Source: Apostichopus japonicus | Taxonomy: Eukaryota > Echinodermata > Holothuroidea > Aspidochirotida > Stichopodidae | Reading direction: 5' to 3' | DNA length: 64,000 nt | NCBI RefSeq assembly: GCF_037975245.1 | Contig: NC_092568.1 | Location: forward strand, 18,309,001-18,373,000 | Part shown: positions 25,481-38,735 of the stretch, piece after piece | Numbering within the stretch: the stretch's first letter is position 1 | Layout of the letters: each line of letters opens with the position of its first letter | Made by a program: the position numbers and the translations under genes | Notes under the pieces: model-generated | Told to the model about the DNA's origin: nothing | What the model saw: only the letters and a program-made list of their open reading frames with translations | The model's database searches: none

Positions 25481-26209
25481 ATTATACAGAAGTGAAGTTT
25501 ATTTGACCTTCGACCCTCTTTGCATAGATATGCATTACTCAATTCTGCAAGACTTGCCATTTCTGCTCAGCATTTCAGATCGTTAGAAAATCTTCTACCT
25601 ATAGTTTATTATCATATGGGCAAGGAATCACTAAGTCTTTTGACTTTCTGGTCATACTTATAAAGTTGGAAATTTGGAGAGTGCCAGGCAGTGTAGAATC
25701 AATGTGTAGCTTACTGATGTTACATCAATAGTTTACGTACCTCATACTATTAGGCTACGAGAGCGACCCCCCCCCCCCCCCGAGTTATGGCAAAAACGTT
25801 AGGGAAAGGTAAGATAAATGTATTGATACGTGAGCCACGATACAAGTATTCTTTCGAACATGAGTGGACTTAAAGCAGATAAAAAAAAGTAAACTGGTAA
25901 CGCTCAAATTCGTAGCTGCAATTTCATGATTATATCAGATTGTTCGATCCGTCATACTAGTTACTGTTTACTACACTCGCTGTTCTTAAATCGGCTTATT
26001 CAAAGATTTAGGATAAATTATTCCAATTAAGACATGAGTTTTTTTATTGAGAAGAGTTTCGTGGCAGTGCTAAGTAATTTAATGCGACTTACTGATTTCT
26101 GCTGGGTTAGCAGAAGACCTGGAAAATCGGATCATTTTTAATCCATGTCGGATCATTTTAATCCGATTCCGTCGTAACTTCTAAGGAATAGTTTTGACTT
26201 ATGGCATGT
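25481..26209. other. Intergenic, nothing recognised
   Basis: AT-rich sequence with a poly-C run near 25768; no coding exon, RNA gene or TIR element seen. Confidence 0.5.
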
Positions 26210-27946
26210 CGTTTTTACAAGAAAATTTCTGGTTTTGATACCCCCCAGATCACCGGAAATGGCACTTCTCGGGCTTGAAAATGAGCAACCAGAAGTGTAC
26301 ACTTTTGCCTGAGAACCAAGTATTTCCCAAAAGTTTTTCCCATCCATAACCTTTTTGAAGATTGTCACCAGTCACACATCATGTTCGACCTCATTGCATG
26401 TCCTATGGATGATTGCTTTTGTAGGTTATTCTACGTCACGGCCCACAATATCCGAAAGCCCCACTTTTGAAGGTTTTAAGCCCATTACTTGTTGAGAATT
26501 TGAAAATTCACTTTTCTCGTGAATAAAATCACTTGAAAACAAACCCATAATGTTGCAGAAAATTCAATCTATAGACAACCAATATAGAAAAACCTCCTTG
26601 AACCCCTAACAGACAGGTCAAAATTGAACGAGTAGAGGAAAGTATGATGAAGAATGTTGGTGAGGAAATTTTAGAAAATTCCGACACAGTTAATTTATTG
26701 GTGTAGAAATATTGCAACCTCTTATAATGGCTATTGTAAAACTTGGTTGAAGGAACAGAAAAATAGCAGATATTTCCGATATCAGGTATATCGAAACCGA
26801 ACACTTCACTCATAGGCGTAGGTCCCGTAGGAGGCGGGGGCTGCAGCCCCCCCCCCAATTGTTTTCCCATTTTTTTCGGGCACCTACTGAAAGAAAAATA
26901 AATAGCAATGAATAGCTTAAAATGATCTCCTTGGTAATTGAAATAAAGTTGTAAGCTTGGCCGACATTACTACTGTAAAAGAGAGTTTTGACATAAATGG
27001 ATCTGTATGGTTTTTCTCCATCTACATAAGACATTTGGTTGTTTACATTAGCATCCGGCGGTAAACTGTGCAACTTTGACGGACCGTGCGGTAGACGATG
27101 CCATACAATGTAATGACCGATCTTGCCTATATGATATTGGCATCGACATGTTGAATGCGCGCTTGGCGCGCGAAAAATTTTGGCTTTTTTTTCGGGCAAG
27201 TCATTACAGCCCCCAAATCCAATCTGGCTCCTACGCCTTTGACTACACATTGACAGTTTTTGAGGCTGTACATCGTGGAACATGCATTTCAATGCTCATT
27301 GATATGATGTTGTATCTGCTCTTTGCTTTACAAATTCGAACAGGCGTGTAGCGAGTAATTGCCAAGGGAGGGCGAAGCCTGTAGGCAAACTATCTAAGCG
27401 AAGCGCCACCATGAGTTGGCGCGAAGCGTACAAGAAAAATTTTGGCCGAAATGCCTCCCAGATCGCTGGAAATGACACTTCCCAGGCCTTGTAAGTTGCA
27501 TCTAAGCATTGTCTATTTTGAAATTACTAGCGATGTCATAAAGAAAATTTGCTCGGGGGGGGGGCGGTCGCCCCCTTCCCGAAATGCGTTATGTTCCCCG
27601 ACGACTCGGTCGAGTTCAAGTACATTAGTGAGAGAGGAAAAACGGAAACGTCAAAAATGGAGTTGTCGGGGTAAGGGGTAGGGTGAGGCGCACACCCCCT
27701 CCGTAATCCTTGATCTGTCACTGGCTACCCTGTGTATATAATAGGGATCTTTCTCTTCCCGAGGTCTTGGCTATCTTCTACTCCCTCCTTTTCTCCTTTT
27801 CATCTCTTTTTTCTTTTTCTTTTCGCTTCCTTCCTCTCCTCCTTTTCTTTTTTCCCCTCCTTTTCCCTTTTTTCTTCTCTTTTTTTTCTCTCCTCTTTTC
27901 CTTACCCGGGGGGCGCGCGCCCCCAACGCCCCCCCTGGATACGCAC

Positions 27947-27949
<3 letters not shown>
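26210..27949 (-). mobile_element. hAT-like non-autonomous element, minus copy, 3' end truncated
   Basis: The 5' terminus at 27949 reads inward CAGGTGCGTATCCAGGGGG, next to a (TA)n tract. A pyrimidine tract (the complement of the purine tract in the other copies), TCGACCGAGTCGTCGGGG, GCGAAGCGCCACCATGAGTTGG, the GCGCGCTTGGCGCGCGAAAA hairpin and the CCCCCCAGATCACCGGAAAT block follow in the same order as in 39878-41293. The far terminus is missing near 26210. It has no intact transposase. Confidence 0.8.
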
Positions 27950-27991
<42 letters not shown>

Positions 27992-28024
27992 TATATATAT
28001 ACATATATGGGCCTATATGTTTAT

Positions 28025-28055
<31 letters not shown>

Positions 28056-28100
28056 AATATATATATGTATATATATATATGTATGTATGTATATTTGATT
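27950..28100. repeat. (TA)n tract
   Basis: About 150 bp of TA repeat with interspersed ATAAAT and GTATGTATG units, abutting the 5' terminus of the hAT-like element ending at 27949. Confidence 0.95.
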
Positions 28101-31100
28101 TATCATTAGGGTTGTCTGTAATAACATACTAACAGGAACATGATTTCGCAAGTAAGCAGCAATGATTCTCGGACGTAGAACAGACATCTAAAGTAAAGTT
28201 ATGTTATCTTCCTAAATAAGAATTCCCACAGCCTCTGGATTTGACTACTGTGGTAGCTATTAACCCATAAGTCACACATATTAGGCAATTTCTGTCAGCG
28301 AAGTTCTGCGCTTAAACCACGTATTTTCTTGGCTGAAAAAAAAATGGCTCATACTATAGTTGGTAGAAATTGCTCGTGAATCTGAATTCTTCCAAAAAGA
28401 CAAAAATAAAATGGCTTTCGTGTCAAGTGCAGTGTACTTGAAGTAATTATAAGGTTGAAGGGCCCAATCTCTCAGTCTTGAACTGCAGAGGCGGGCCCTG
28501 CAGTGAAACTCGGGATATGACAATGCTAAACTCATTGCGCACGCGCGTTCTGGTATTCACCATCATGCTATTCCTTTAGAGCGACTGTTATGACGCACGA
28601 GCATTTTTGTCAGCGTAAGTTGCGAGTGGTCATGGTAAGTTCAAGGAATTATTCCATCTCAATGAGAACGAAAATATGTCCATGGAATTCAAATTTCAAA
28701 TCTTCAGGTTCCAAATATAGAGTAGTAATTTTGTTTTTGGTAAACATTATTGAAATTGTAATTTACTGATGGAGATAGAGGTTGAGGCAAGTTGACAATT
28801 GCGGCGCGCCCACTCTTAGCAGCCTGAAAACAGTTGTTTTACATACTTTACATATTACCCCCCCCCCACCCCACCCTCCGCCGACCCCCGGAATTGATGC
28901 AGGACATTGATACCGAGAGTCGGGTCTGTTTCGTCGTGTTTCGTTTTCCTGTATACAATTAATTCTCCCTGTTTCATTTCCATTAGTTTAATTGTTCAAA
29001 TATCTGCAAATTCTGATTCAATTAAGTACTAATTGCTTTAACTTTTTTTTTTATTACGGAATAAGATAATGTAAATATAATTACCTGAAATAGCTATATT
29101 ACACAAGAGGCGTCCGAGGAGAATCCCAATTTGTATACTTGAAAATGAATAACTTAATCAGTGGTGAAATCAGTTATGATAATGGCAAGGTCGAATTTCA
29201 TTCACCGAAGAATGATTTTGTATTCTCTTACTTTCTGCTCTTGAAGAGAGTTGAAAATGGTTGTGACTCCCCCCCCCCTCCCCGAATAAAATAAGAGGGA
29301 CCAGCACCCCCACCCTAGTGGTAGACAAAATATTACAAAAAGTCCTAGTGCACGGTGCATAAATATTCAACCTGCATGTGCTGTCCAACCTTAACAAAAT
29401 AGAAAATTCCAACAATTGCAGAATAGAGCATAAATTTTGCATCCAAGCACTCCAAATTTTACCAAAGTTTCTCAAACGGGGCTGGTGAGCCCCTCACTTT
29501 AGATCTCTCTTCCAGACAACTAGTGACAGAATTAACCTATGTAGTATTAACCTTTATAAGCTACTGTACGGACCCCGCATTTCCGAGATTTGAATTTAAT
29601 AATTAGTTGCAACATCCCTCTATATATCGAGTAAATATTGAAAACCTGCAATTTTAGAATCAATTATTTTCAACGCGCTTATAGAAAAATTAGGAATAAG
29701 TCACAAATATCTGTGCAGAAATTTGTTTTAGCGAGAGACTTTACCGATATAACAAATACTAAACAAATTGAAGCTATTATGGGTTGTTTTAATAAACTAC
29801 AAAGGAAAGATTTTTTTTGTAAAAGGTCGGCCATATATTGTCTATGTCATGAACGCCGCTCACCATTGTTCTATCTGTTACATATATTACCGTTGTGTAA
29901 AAGCATATCTCAAATCAAAAACCATTCCTCCCTCGTGTCCCCTCTCCCCTCCGACAACTCATCAAATCATCCTTTTGACATCGCAAATTAGAAGATTACA
30001 ATATTATATGTTATATTATGGTCATTTTATATTCATGGTCATTCGAGAAATTTCACTTAAGGTCACTTCTTAATGAGAAGTACTGAGCACAGCTTCCGCC
30101 GTAGTTTATATTAACTGTTATATTGTGGTGAAACGCAGATCATTCAAGCCTCTCATCAGGGAGTTGTTATGGAAACTCCATACTCTCATATCACCGGAAA
30201 TTGGGACAATTTTGTATTCGTCAAAATCACTCCCTCATCTTTTTAGAAACAGATTTCTTACATTTTCTTTATACTTAATAGAAAATTTAACAACTCGCAA
30301 GTTAAGGTTGATGCATTTTTTTCTCTTTTTAATCTGACTTGAATTGTGGTTTTCAGGATGCTCTTATATCTTTAAACCATATTTTAATTTCTTGAAACGT
30401 TCCTTTTAACTCGAAGTGTATATGATTATAACGTCGCCACAGTCCAGTCTGTTCAATGGAAATCTCATTATTTTTCATCTACATCTTTCACAGTTCTATA
30501 ACAGTAATCTTTTTCGTTTAAGGTTCGTATATAAACCGATTATCAAACCATGGCGACGGAGCGAAGTATGGGGCATATACAGATAACATAGTGTAAAGTA
30601 CGTGTAATGACAGAGAGTAAGGAAAAACAAACAAAACAAATCAAATAGATTCCGTACTTCTCTGTATGTGGTGGCAACTTTATTGGGGGTTATGTTTAAG
30701 CATGGTAAGAGAGCGGTGGATAATATCTACTCCCGGAGAAGAGTAAACTACTCTAACATGTTGACTGATGAACTACATCTCTCAATAAATGACGGTAATG
30801 AGAACAAAATAGTAAGATACAATATGGCTACCGTTGAACGTAAAGCAAGGTGATTTCGTAATGAATAGAATAAAGAGAGAACGAACAGGGCTTACTTAGC
30901 GAAACCGCAAGCACTGAACAAGGAACGCCAAGTAGAACAAAAGTATGTTGGAGAGTACATGCACATTACGTAAATAATCGGTAGCTCACTGGGCACTATC
31001 TCACATACGGGTATCTAGTATTTGTTGACAAGTAAGACGTTCATGATATTCATATTTTATTACAGAAACTTATAAAGGTGCATGTGGATTAAAAACAAAT

Positions 31101-32139
31101 CCCGTTCGTTTATTTATATCTATATCGAATGTTGTCAAGGAGTAATATCACCTAGGAAACGTCGATAAAAACACTTCTTTCTTTTAAATGTCAGATATAC
31201 TCATGGAAATATTGCAGTGCCATAATGTGGTTACAGCAATTTGAGTTTACAGATCGAGTTACCGTGTTACAAAATTCGCAATTTTTCTGTGAATATTCAT
31301 CATTTCCCGTCAATATCAATTGGGGGTCGGGGGTATTCTATAAATGATAAACCGTTATATGATTCAGGAAACTAAGAACCCCTGCATGGATTGACAATAA
31401 ACTTAGTAATTTGACATTTGTCTGCAAGGTCTCACTTATGACTGCACTTTTAGCATCGACAAAGTATCTTTAATGGTCCATAAACTTGCATCGTGTATGG
31501 CTTATTATGATTAACCGTCAGACAATATGAACATAAATATGAGTATTAATAACATTACTTGACCGGGGGGGGGGGGGCTAAGAAGTCGGTCGCGTCGTCC
31601 ATGCATATAGGATGAATCTGAAAGGAGGAACGAAGCAGGCTGATCCAACGTCCACTGATATATTTTGTTCTGTTGTTGAGATATAAAGTATCCCAATTTA
31701 TATATACTTTATTGTATGAATGCATTGTCCAAGTATCTGTGATTGTCATTCATATGGACTCTACCAAAAAACAAAGAAAAAATTCCTTCTTCTCTTTCAT
31801 CTTCTTTTCTTCTTTCTTTCATATTGTAAAATTGAAATGATTTTATAACCTTGGATTTTAATTCACTTGTGTGAAACGATGTTATTTGGCGTTGGTTGGT
31901 ATGACTTCATTAATTTAAAATGTTGTCATAAATCTGTTCAAGACGGTTTGATGTGTTGCCCCCTGTTAATTTATGAATAAAATTGATCATCTAATGAGAA
32001 TATTTAGTTCGCTAAAACGCGTTTGTCTCCATGGTTACCAGTTAGAAATACGTGAATAGAGTATACAACGTATAATAATCACCTCATGAAAAATAATAGG
32101 CTATAATACAGTGAAGATCTGCAGAGGGTCTGTAATCTG

Positions 32140-32141
<2 letters not shown>
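28101..32141. other. Intergenic desert between COX16 and the GPCR
   Basis: Four kilobases of AT-rich DNA. I see C-runs at 28856 and 29268, a G-run at 31565, and scattered short open frames without splice context or family motifs. No element with paired termini was recognised. Confidence 0.5.
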
Positions 32142-32189
<48 letters not shown>

Positions 32190-32190
32190 G

Positions 32191-32266
<76 letters not shown>
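32142..32266. repeat. (TA)n tract
   Basis: 125 bp of nearly pure TA, with a few GTA units, abutting the left terminus of the CAAGGG element at 32267. Confidence 0.95.
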
Positions 32267-32268
<2 letters not shown>

Positions 32269-33033
32269 AGGGCGGCGGAAGCACATTTAATCTGGGGGGG
32301 CACCAACGTCGAAGGGCACTTTGCAGAAATTCGATTGGACTGATGCAGCCTGATATTTAGTACCCTTCATAACTCTTATTGTATTATCTTATTTGCGTAT
32401 ACACATCACTCCATCAACGCCACCCCCCCCCCCCCTCAAGGAAACAATGCATACTAGCACTGCAGTATCTAATGTGCAAATTGGGAAACAAGGAAAAAGA
32501 CAAAATGAGGTGAAATCATTATAAAGTCCAAGTCCCTGCACACGCGATCGATACATGCATGAAAGCAAATGAAATATGTGAAAATACTGAAAGAAAAGTA
32601 ATTTTCTATGTGTTTTTCAATGGTTAAACCGATATTATTATGATGATTATTATTGTAACGACTTTGCCAATAATTCTAACCAATTTGGAAGGGTTATAAC
32701 ACGGCAAATGATTGTATGTTATTGGCATGCGATGTAATAACCAACGCATGCCTATATGATATGCACATTAAGATGTTGAACGCGCGCGTAGCGCGCGAAA
32801 AATTTTGGTTATTATTTCGGGCAAGTCGTTACAGCACCCCCAAATCAAATTGGGCTCCTACGCCTGTGGTAGTAAACATTTAAAACTTCCCGAAATATTT
32901 GATTCGACGTGGGTTTCGCTTTGTAAACTCTTTTTTTATTTAGAAATTTTTATGTAGAAAAAGGGCACATTTTTAATCTGAGGAAAAGTGGGGGGCACGT
33001 GCCCCCTGTGCCCCCCCGGTTCAGCCGCCCTTG
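32267..33033. mobile_element. hAT-like element with CAAGGGCGGCGGAA terminus
   Basis: Left end CAAGGGCGGCGGAAGCACAT, right end CCCGGTTCAGCCGCCCTTG, sharing GAAGGGCACTTTGCAGAAAT, TGATGCAGCC and AGAAAAAGGGCACATTTTTA with the copy at 43666-44318. It includes a hairpin TTGAACGCGCGCGTAGCGCG. It is embedded in a TA microsatellite (32142-32266 and 33034-33120). Confidence 0.82.
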
Positions 33034-33055
33034 TATATATAAATATATATATATG

Positions 33056-33089
<34 letters not shown>

Positions 33090-33125
33090 GATATATATAT
33101 ATATATATATTTATAAATATACATA
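33034..33125. repeat. (TA)n tract
   Basis: About 90 bp of TA with GTA, AAT and GAT interruptions, abutting the right terminus of the CAAGGG element; it mirrors the tract at 32142-32266. Confidence 0.93.
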
Positions 33126-33721
33126 CATATGACATGTGGCGTTTTATTTATATAGTTATTTATTTATAATATTAATACAGAGAGAAATCACGCACAACGA
33201 GAGTGTGAATGTGTATTCCGCTGTTGTTCTCGATACGTTATATGGGTACATAGGAAGGTGGTAGATTGCATTTCATTTACCCCACTATTCTTTCCATTTA
33301 ATTCTTTTGAATATGAAGATAAATGTTACTTCGATAAAAGATCATATGTATACCTTATTGATGACCTTCACCCATTTAGACAGTGTCGTTAGCAACTTAA
33401 ATGATTTTCCAGAAGTAAATCTATATTGCACTTATGAAAGGATAACACATTTTGTACACAGTGGGAACAGTTGCATTAATTAATTGTGATAGTGATCTAT
33501 AGTGATAGTGATAGTGCAAGTTACACAGTTTGTTTCAAAGTGATCTTCAAGCAAACAATTGAGGTGATATCATACAGATGACACAAATTGTCACACAATG
33601 TGACCGAAATTTGTATATCACTCTTTTCTTTAATTTATATACTACAATTTTCTACTTTATAATTATAGTTCCATACATTATATAAAGTACAACAGAACGT
33701 TGTGCTGCAGTCGCCACATAC

Positions 33722-33790
33722 TTAGGCCTTGGTAGCGCAGGTATCGGAACCATGGGGTCATTGGTTCGGATCCCAATTTAGCCTAATTGT
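33722..33790 (+). repeat. tRNA-like SINE head
   Basis: It has an A-box-like TTGGTAGCGCAGG, then ACCATGGGGTCATT and a B box GGTTCGGATCC in tRNA-like spacing. It lacks a convincing acceptor stem. The flanks (33130-34200) are otherwise AT-rich and empty. Confidence 0.4.
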
Positions 33791-34214
33791 TGACCTTTTC
33801 AGGTATGCCATTTTCCTAGTCACTTTTGAGTTGTTCACTTATATACTTATAGGCTAAAAGCAGATATCTTCTGGTAGCCTGCATGCAGAAACTCCGGCGC
33901 CTACCGTATACATATTTATATGCCAGAACAAAGCAAAACTGTAAGCAATGTCTAATTTTTTGGGTGGGACTAATGTAAACATGCGGGATGGGCATGAACA
34001 CAAAAGATGATTCATAGATGATCATTATATACGCCATATTGAAAAAAGCAACGACAAAAAACATTCAAAGATACCGTAATACTATCGTCAATGGACGCCA
34101 ATTAGGCAATACGATAGATAGTGTTTGTGCATTCCAGTTAATAGATATACTTTAGAACACAGATAAATGATGCATGTGGTAAACTTTATTGAGCTAACGG
34201 TAGTAATGTTTGCT

Positions 34215-36126
34215 TTAAGTCAGCGGAAAAATGAGATTAGGTTTCTTTCTTCCTTTCAATACTTTGATGTACGCGTTTCTGAAGTCAGGGCTACACCAGC
34301 CATAAATCAGAGGGTTTACTAACGAACTGACGAACAATATAAAGTCACACGCTGAAGATATCACGAACCTAGAAAAGGCGTCATAACTGCCCAATATAAA
34401 AACTACCGACTTGATTGAACTTGGCGCCCAACAAATCCCAGAAACAACAATAATCCTTGCCATAGTAACAGTGAAACGAAAGGATCTTGTAGGACTTTGC
34501 CGTTCCGGCATATGTTCCGTTGCTCTACTCCCTGTCTGTTCCGATGACGTAGTCGTCGCCGACATGGGATTACTAGGTTCATGCACCGGGCGTGAGTTGA
34601 TCCGTTTCAATGCGATCGAATATATGCGTGAATAGAATGCAACGATAGCGAGGAAGAATACCAGTACCGCGAATGCTGAATACAGCTGTGCGATACTGTG
34701 GGAGCCCCCGTCTTTGTAATAGGCTTCCCCACAAATATTAACGTCTGCTACATCCGGTCTATCTACGAGGCCACCGACAACTGGCCACATTCCGGTAATC
34801 AGACAAGCTAACCAAATGCATCCAATAAAGAACTTGACGCGAGCCAAATTCATGATCTTCTTGTACTTCAACGGCCTGGATACGGCGATGTACCTGTAAT
34901 GGGACGGAGAATGATGACGGAACAATGTTAAAATGAATAAGTTGAGTTAAGATACTAAGGAAGGAAGCAAACAATTTCCTTGTAAATCTTCGCACTAATT
35001 GTTCTGATATACTTGGGTGTAAGACACGAGTGGAACTCTAGTCCACATGTATCAGGTTTCCTTGTCTGCGAGATATCGCAACAGAAACGTACACTTATAT
35101 TTGCTGTGTCATGGCCCCCTGCACCCTTTCGTCAGTGTCAGTCGGGTATTTTTTTTTTATTACATTGACCCGGGAATGAATTAGACCAATGCTAATAGAG
35201 ATGTACATCGGCTTTGAGTACAATGTTTCAGTAAGCTGTCGTTTTTGACGAACTTATAACCGTAATAGTAAAGACTTTGCGATCTGCGGTCCCCATTACA
35301 ATTTGCAAGGTCGGTAAAAATGTATAGCACTGTCAATGAATAATGGGCCGGCATATACGCGAGTAATGCCCGTGACGGTTTTAAACCCAGTCCGATCCAG
35401 GGTATAGCTTCTGAAGAGCATTTGCCCAGATAACATCACATTGACCCTCTTACCATGCTTCAACTTCCTCCATGGAGTAGTTGAAGGTTTAACCTATGAT
35501 ATTGAGATGAGGTTTTCCAACTAGCAATGGTGTACTATTTTGTTTCCTTCGATATAATTTTCACATCGTTAGTCACCCGAAAGCGGTAATGTGTTTCTGT
35601 TTTAATCTAGATTTGAAAAAAAAAGTAATTCCATTTTACAAAGAGCTTGAATGTTATATTTCTAATAACGTAAGATGTCAGTTAAATATGTCTCTTCTTT
35701 GAGAAGAGAGCTGGACATTCAAAAAACATAACAAAACCTTCATCCCCTAATTTATTCTTAGTACCCACATGGCAAACTTATTTCATGGAAGGCAACCTTC
35801 TGATACCATCCCTGAACGCTATTTAATTTTTTTTTTAATTTAGTCATCTTGGGTTAAGTGTAACAAATTCGCAAATTGGTGAATTGAGCGAGGTACATTA
35901 GTTGCGAGAACATGTAATCTGCGAAGATTTGTTTTTCTTGATGCATTCTCAAAATTGACCGTTCGCCAATAATATTTTGACGAGGAGGTATTACCTCCTG
36001 CTGTGATCGAACTTCATGGAGAAGTCGAAGGAAACACTAATTGGAGTAAAGGGCCGGACAGAATAATAGCCTTGTTTACACACCAGATTACTTTTTATTA
36101 TACATTTTTCTCCAATACTACTACGG

Positions 36127-36169
<43 letters not shown>

Positions 36170-38735
36170 GGCGCGGATCCAGGGGGGTCCAGGGGGTCCG
36201 GACCCCCCTGTTCTTGGCCAAAAAGAAAAAAAAAGAGAAAAAAAAGAGAAAAAAAAAGAGAGAGAAAAAAAGAGAGAGGGAAAAAAATATTTAAATTAAA
36301 CGCCAATTTTAAACATGTAGGACGTCAGAAGGGCGGTTATCCTTACAAGTCAGCCAGGTGTCTCTTTTCCGTCAAATGAACTGTAGTGTGCACGCGTGCT
36401 AACGTGCAAAAAATGCCTAAAAATCTCAATTTTCAGACCGAAAAGTTTCAAAATTGAGGTGGTGTTCGAATTGTTTTGGGCGGTGAGGTGGCAGAGCGGT
36501 AGGCTGCATAGGATGCGCCGACGAATTCTTCATGAGAGATCGTTTTCTGCGGTGAGAAGGCATAAAATTGTTCTCCGATCAACAATGGGCAAGGAACGTC
36601 TTACAGCTCTTGTTCTCATGAACACGTATTATAACACTCCTATCGACACTGACGAAGTGGTCCGAAAGTTCATTGAGAAACATCCACGGCGTTTGTTCTC
36701 TCCATACTACCATGAATAGATCATCAATAAAACTAGCTAACTCGTACTGATGCAGATACATTTCGAGTGAGTTTTTGTAGGTGCTTTGAATGGCTAAATT
36801 GAAGGGGGTTCCCTGTTGTACTTAAATATCCAAGAATTTCACAACGGATAGAGGGAAACCCACTCCCCTTAGACCCTAGGATCACTGGAGGCCAAACCCC
36901 TCACCCTTCCAGAATCCTGGATCCGGCCCTGCATCAAACAGTGGTGACGGAACGGGAGGGGAATTGGTGGCTAAAGGCATTATGATTTTTGTATCATCTC
37001 AATTCATCTGATATGTATTACCATATTTCATAGATTGTTTTTTTCTCATCAATTGAGAAATTGCAGACATAAGATCCATATTTTCAGGCTAGGTACATGC
37101 AGCTTAGAATACTCGGGAAGTGCCGTTTCCGGCCATCTGGGGGGGTTTGTAAAGCCAAAACTTTTCTGGTACGCTCCGCGCCAACCGATGGTGGCGCTCC
37201 GCTTAGATAGTCTTTCGATCAGGCGCGGCTGGACCAGTCAGACCCCCCCTGTCTAAAATCCTGCATCCGCCCCTGCTACTACTACTACTACTACAACTAC
37301 TACTACTACTGCCACTGCCACTGCCGCTGCCACTACCACTACCACTACTAACGATACCACTACCACTACTACTACTGCTACTACTGCTACTACTACTACT
37401 ACTACTACTGCTACTGCCACTACCACTACTACTGATACCACTACCAATACTACTACTACTAGTACTGCTACTACTGCTACTACTTCTACCACCACTATCA
37501 CTACTATTACTACTACTACTACTACTACTGCTACTGCCACTGCCACTGCCACTACCACTACCACTACTACTGATACCACTACTACTGATACCACTACTAC
37601 CACTACCACTACCACTACCACTACTACTACTGCTACTACTACTACTACTACGACTATACTAAGACTACAACTACGGGTCCGCATAGTTATAAATGGTAGA
37701 GGTAATATCGAACTTCTGTCTGTAATTACATAGCATACTATGGATCGATAATTATTCTTTAAATTGCCTGGATGGACAGATCCGACTTTTAAAGAATGTT
37801 GGGTAAATATTTTATCCAGCATAAATATTAGTATTTTACCAAATGTGGGTAAAGTTTTGCCTCCAAACAAGTATAAATTACGATGGTCCAAGCAATTTAA
37901 TTGCCAAACAATATAATAATAAACTGGTCAAAAGTGGCTACATTTCACTTCATTGGAGGCAAAACATTAACCCAAAACATTGATACATACATACATTACC
38001 CAAGGTGGGTAAAATATTAACCCTGGTAACATATTTAGAGTGACCTGTAATTAACTCTTTTCGATCGAATATTTAGTCTGTTGCTCAATTAGGATAGCGA
38101 TAACATATATCTACGGTGGGGTTTTAAAGTGATTCCTTATTTTCCCAGCCCTGACGAGAGGGGATGGGGTCAAGGGGGTACAGCCTTGAGCCCGGAGTCA
38201 ATAAGGGTTCCCGGGAAAAGATGTGTTAAAGAAAAAATCTCATTAACGAAAAAACCTTGAATACAAAAAGAAGACTTCCAGAGGGGGGCCCGGTGACATC
38301 AATCCCTACTATATGCCCATGTCCTTACCTATCTATTGCGATAAATACCAGATGCAGCATCGAGACTCCACAAAAGAGTAGAAGTGGTAGGAAGAAGATG
38401 TACCTAGTGGAGGAGTAGCAGGTAAATGGACTGACGATGAGGCGATTGGCGACATTCAATGGGATCGCGACCATCCCCGTCAAAAGATCTGCGAAAGCCA
38501 GGCTGACCAGAAAGTGATTGGCAGGTTTCCGGTGGATTCGGTGATCCCCAAAGAAGGCAAGGACGACCAATAAATTACTTAAAACGATACCAAGGCACAG
38601 TGGGAAGAAGGCAGCCAGGTAACAGAATAAACCAAACGTTGTCACTTTCAGAGACAGGATACTCGTTTCTCCATCTTCCGTGACGGGTTGGGTCAAAGGG
38701 ATCCCAGTTATTAACACATTTGCGTTTTCTTGCAT
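34215..38735 (-). CDS. Class A (rhodopsin-like) G-protein-coupled receptor, orphan
   Basis: Two coding exons, 38735-38329 and 34893-34215, join in phase to 361 residues with seven hydrophobic segments. TM1 (about 34-62) has the conserved Asn (LGIVLSNLLVV, N54). TM2 has SLAFADLL with Asp83. TM3 ends in FIAIDRY with the intron cutting the Arg codon of the DRY motif. TM6 has CWAP (GICWAPSSIK) and TM7 has NPLIY. The third intracellular loop is moderate and Ser/Thr rich; the C-tail is short and basic with no obvious palmitoylation Cys. The residue at the aminergic Asp position (3.32) is Leu, and the only Cys near the start of TM3 lies 30, not 25, residues before the DRY Arg, so a biogenic amine ligand is unlikely. 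TM2 and TM3 look somewhat adenosine-receptor-like, but I cannot assign a ligand. The 3.4 kb intron holds a hAT element inside a CTA microsatellite. Confidence 0.88.
34894..36117. other. GPCR intron, 3' part, nothing recognised
   Basis: Single-copy looking AT-rich intron sequence between exon 2 and the CTA tract; no repeats with clear borders. Confidence 0.5.
36118..36167. repeat. (CTA)n microsatellite, left part
   Basis: About 16 trinucleotide units immediately left of the hAT element; it continues right of the element at 37276. Confidence 0.95.
36168..37275 (+). mobile_element. hAT element inserted in a CTA microsatellite, with transposase relic
   Basis: Termini CAGGCGCGGATCCAGGGGGG and CTGCATCCGCCCCTG, flanked by CTACTACT on each side (36160-36167 and 37276-37283), which fits an 8 bp duplication though the tract is itself repetitive. 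The interior holds a purine tract (36220-36290), a decayed transposase C-terminus (36531-36719) and, near the right end, TACGCTCCGCGCCAACCGATG. It lies in the GPCR intron. Confidence 0.85.
36531..36719 (+). pseudogene. Relic of hAT transposase C-terminal dimerisation region
   Basis: The frame reads HERSFSAVRRHKIVLRSTMG and then KERLTALVLMNTYYNTPIDT, DEVVRKFIEKHPRRLF and a stop. The ERSFSA..R.K..LRSTM..ERL..L.LM pattern, with the following Asp-x-x-x-Val helix, is the conserved hAT C-terminal (dimerisation) motif. The rest of the transposase, including the RNase-H-like catalytic core, is absent from the 1.1 kb element, so it cannot be active alone. Confidence 0.75.
37276..37660. repeat. (CTA)n-derived trinucleotide array, right part
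   Basis: About 385 bp of CTA with interspersed CCA, GCC, GCTA and GATACCA units. It encodes only Val/Ala homopolymers in the open minus frame. It was one tract with 36118-36167 before the hAT insertion. Confidence 0.95.

Noticed and set aside
27732-28187. Open frames of 125-138 codons on both strands with Tyr-Ile and Ser-Phe runs
   Set aside because: They translate a polypyrimidine tract and a TA microsatellite at a transposon end.
37253-37891. 212-codon minus-strand open frame rich in Val and Ala
   Set aside because: It is a direct translation of the CTA/CCA microsatellite and has no splice or start context.
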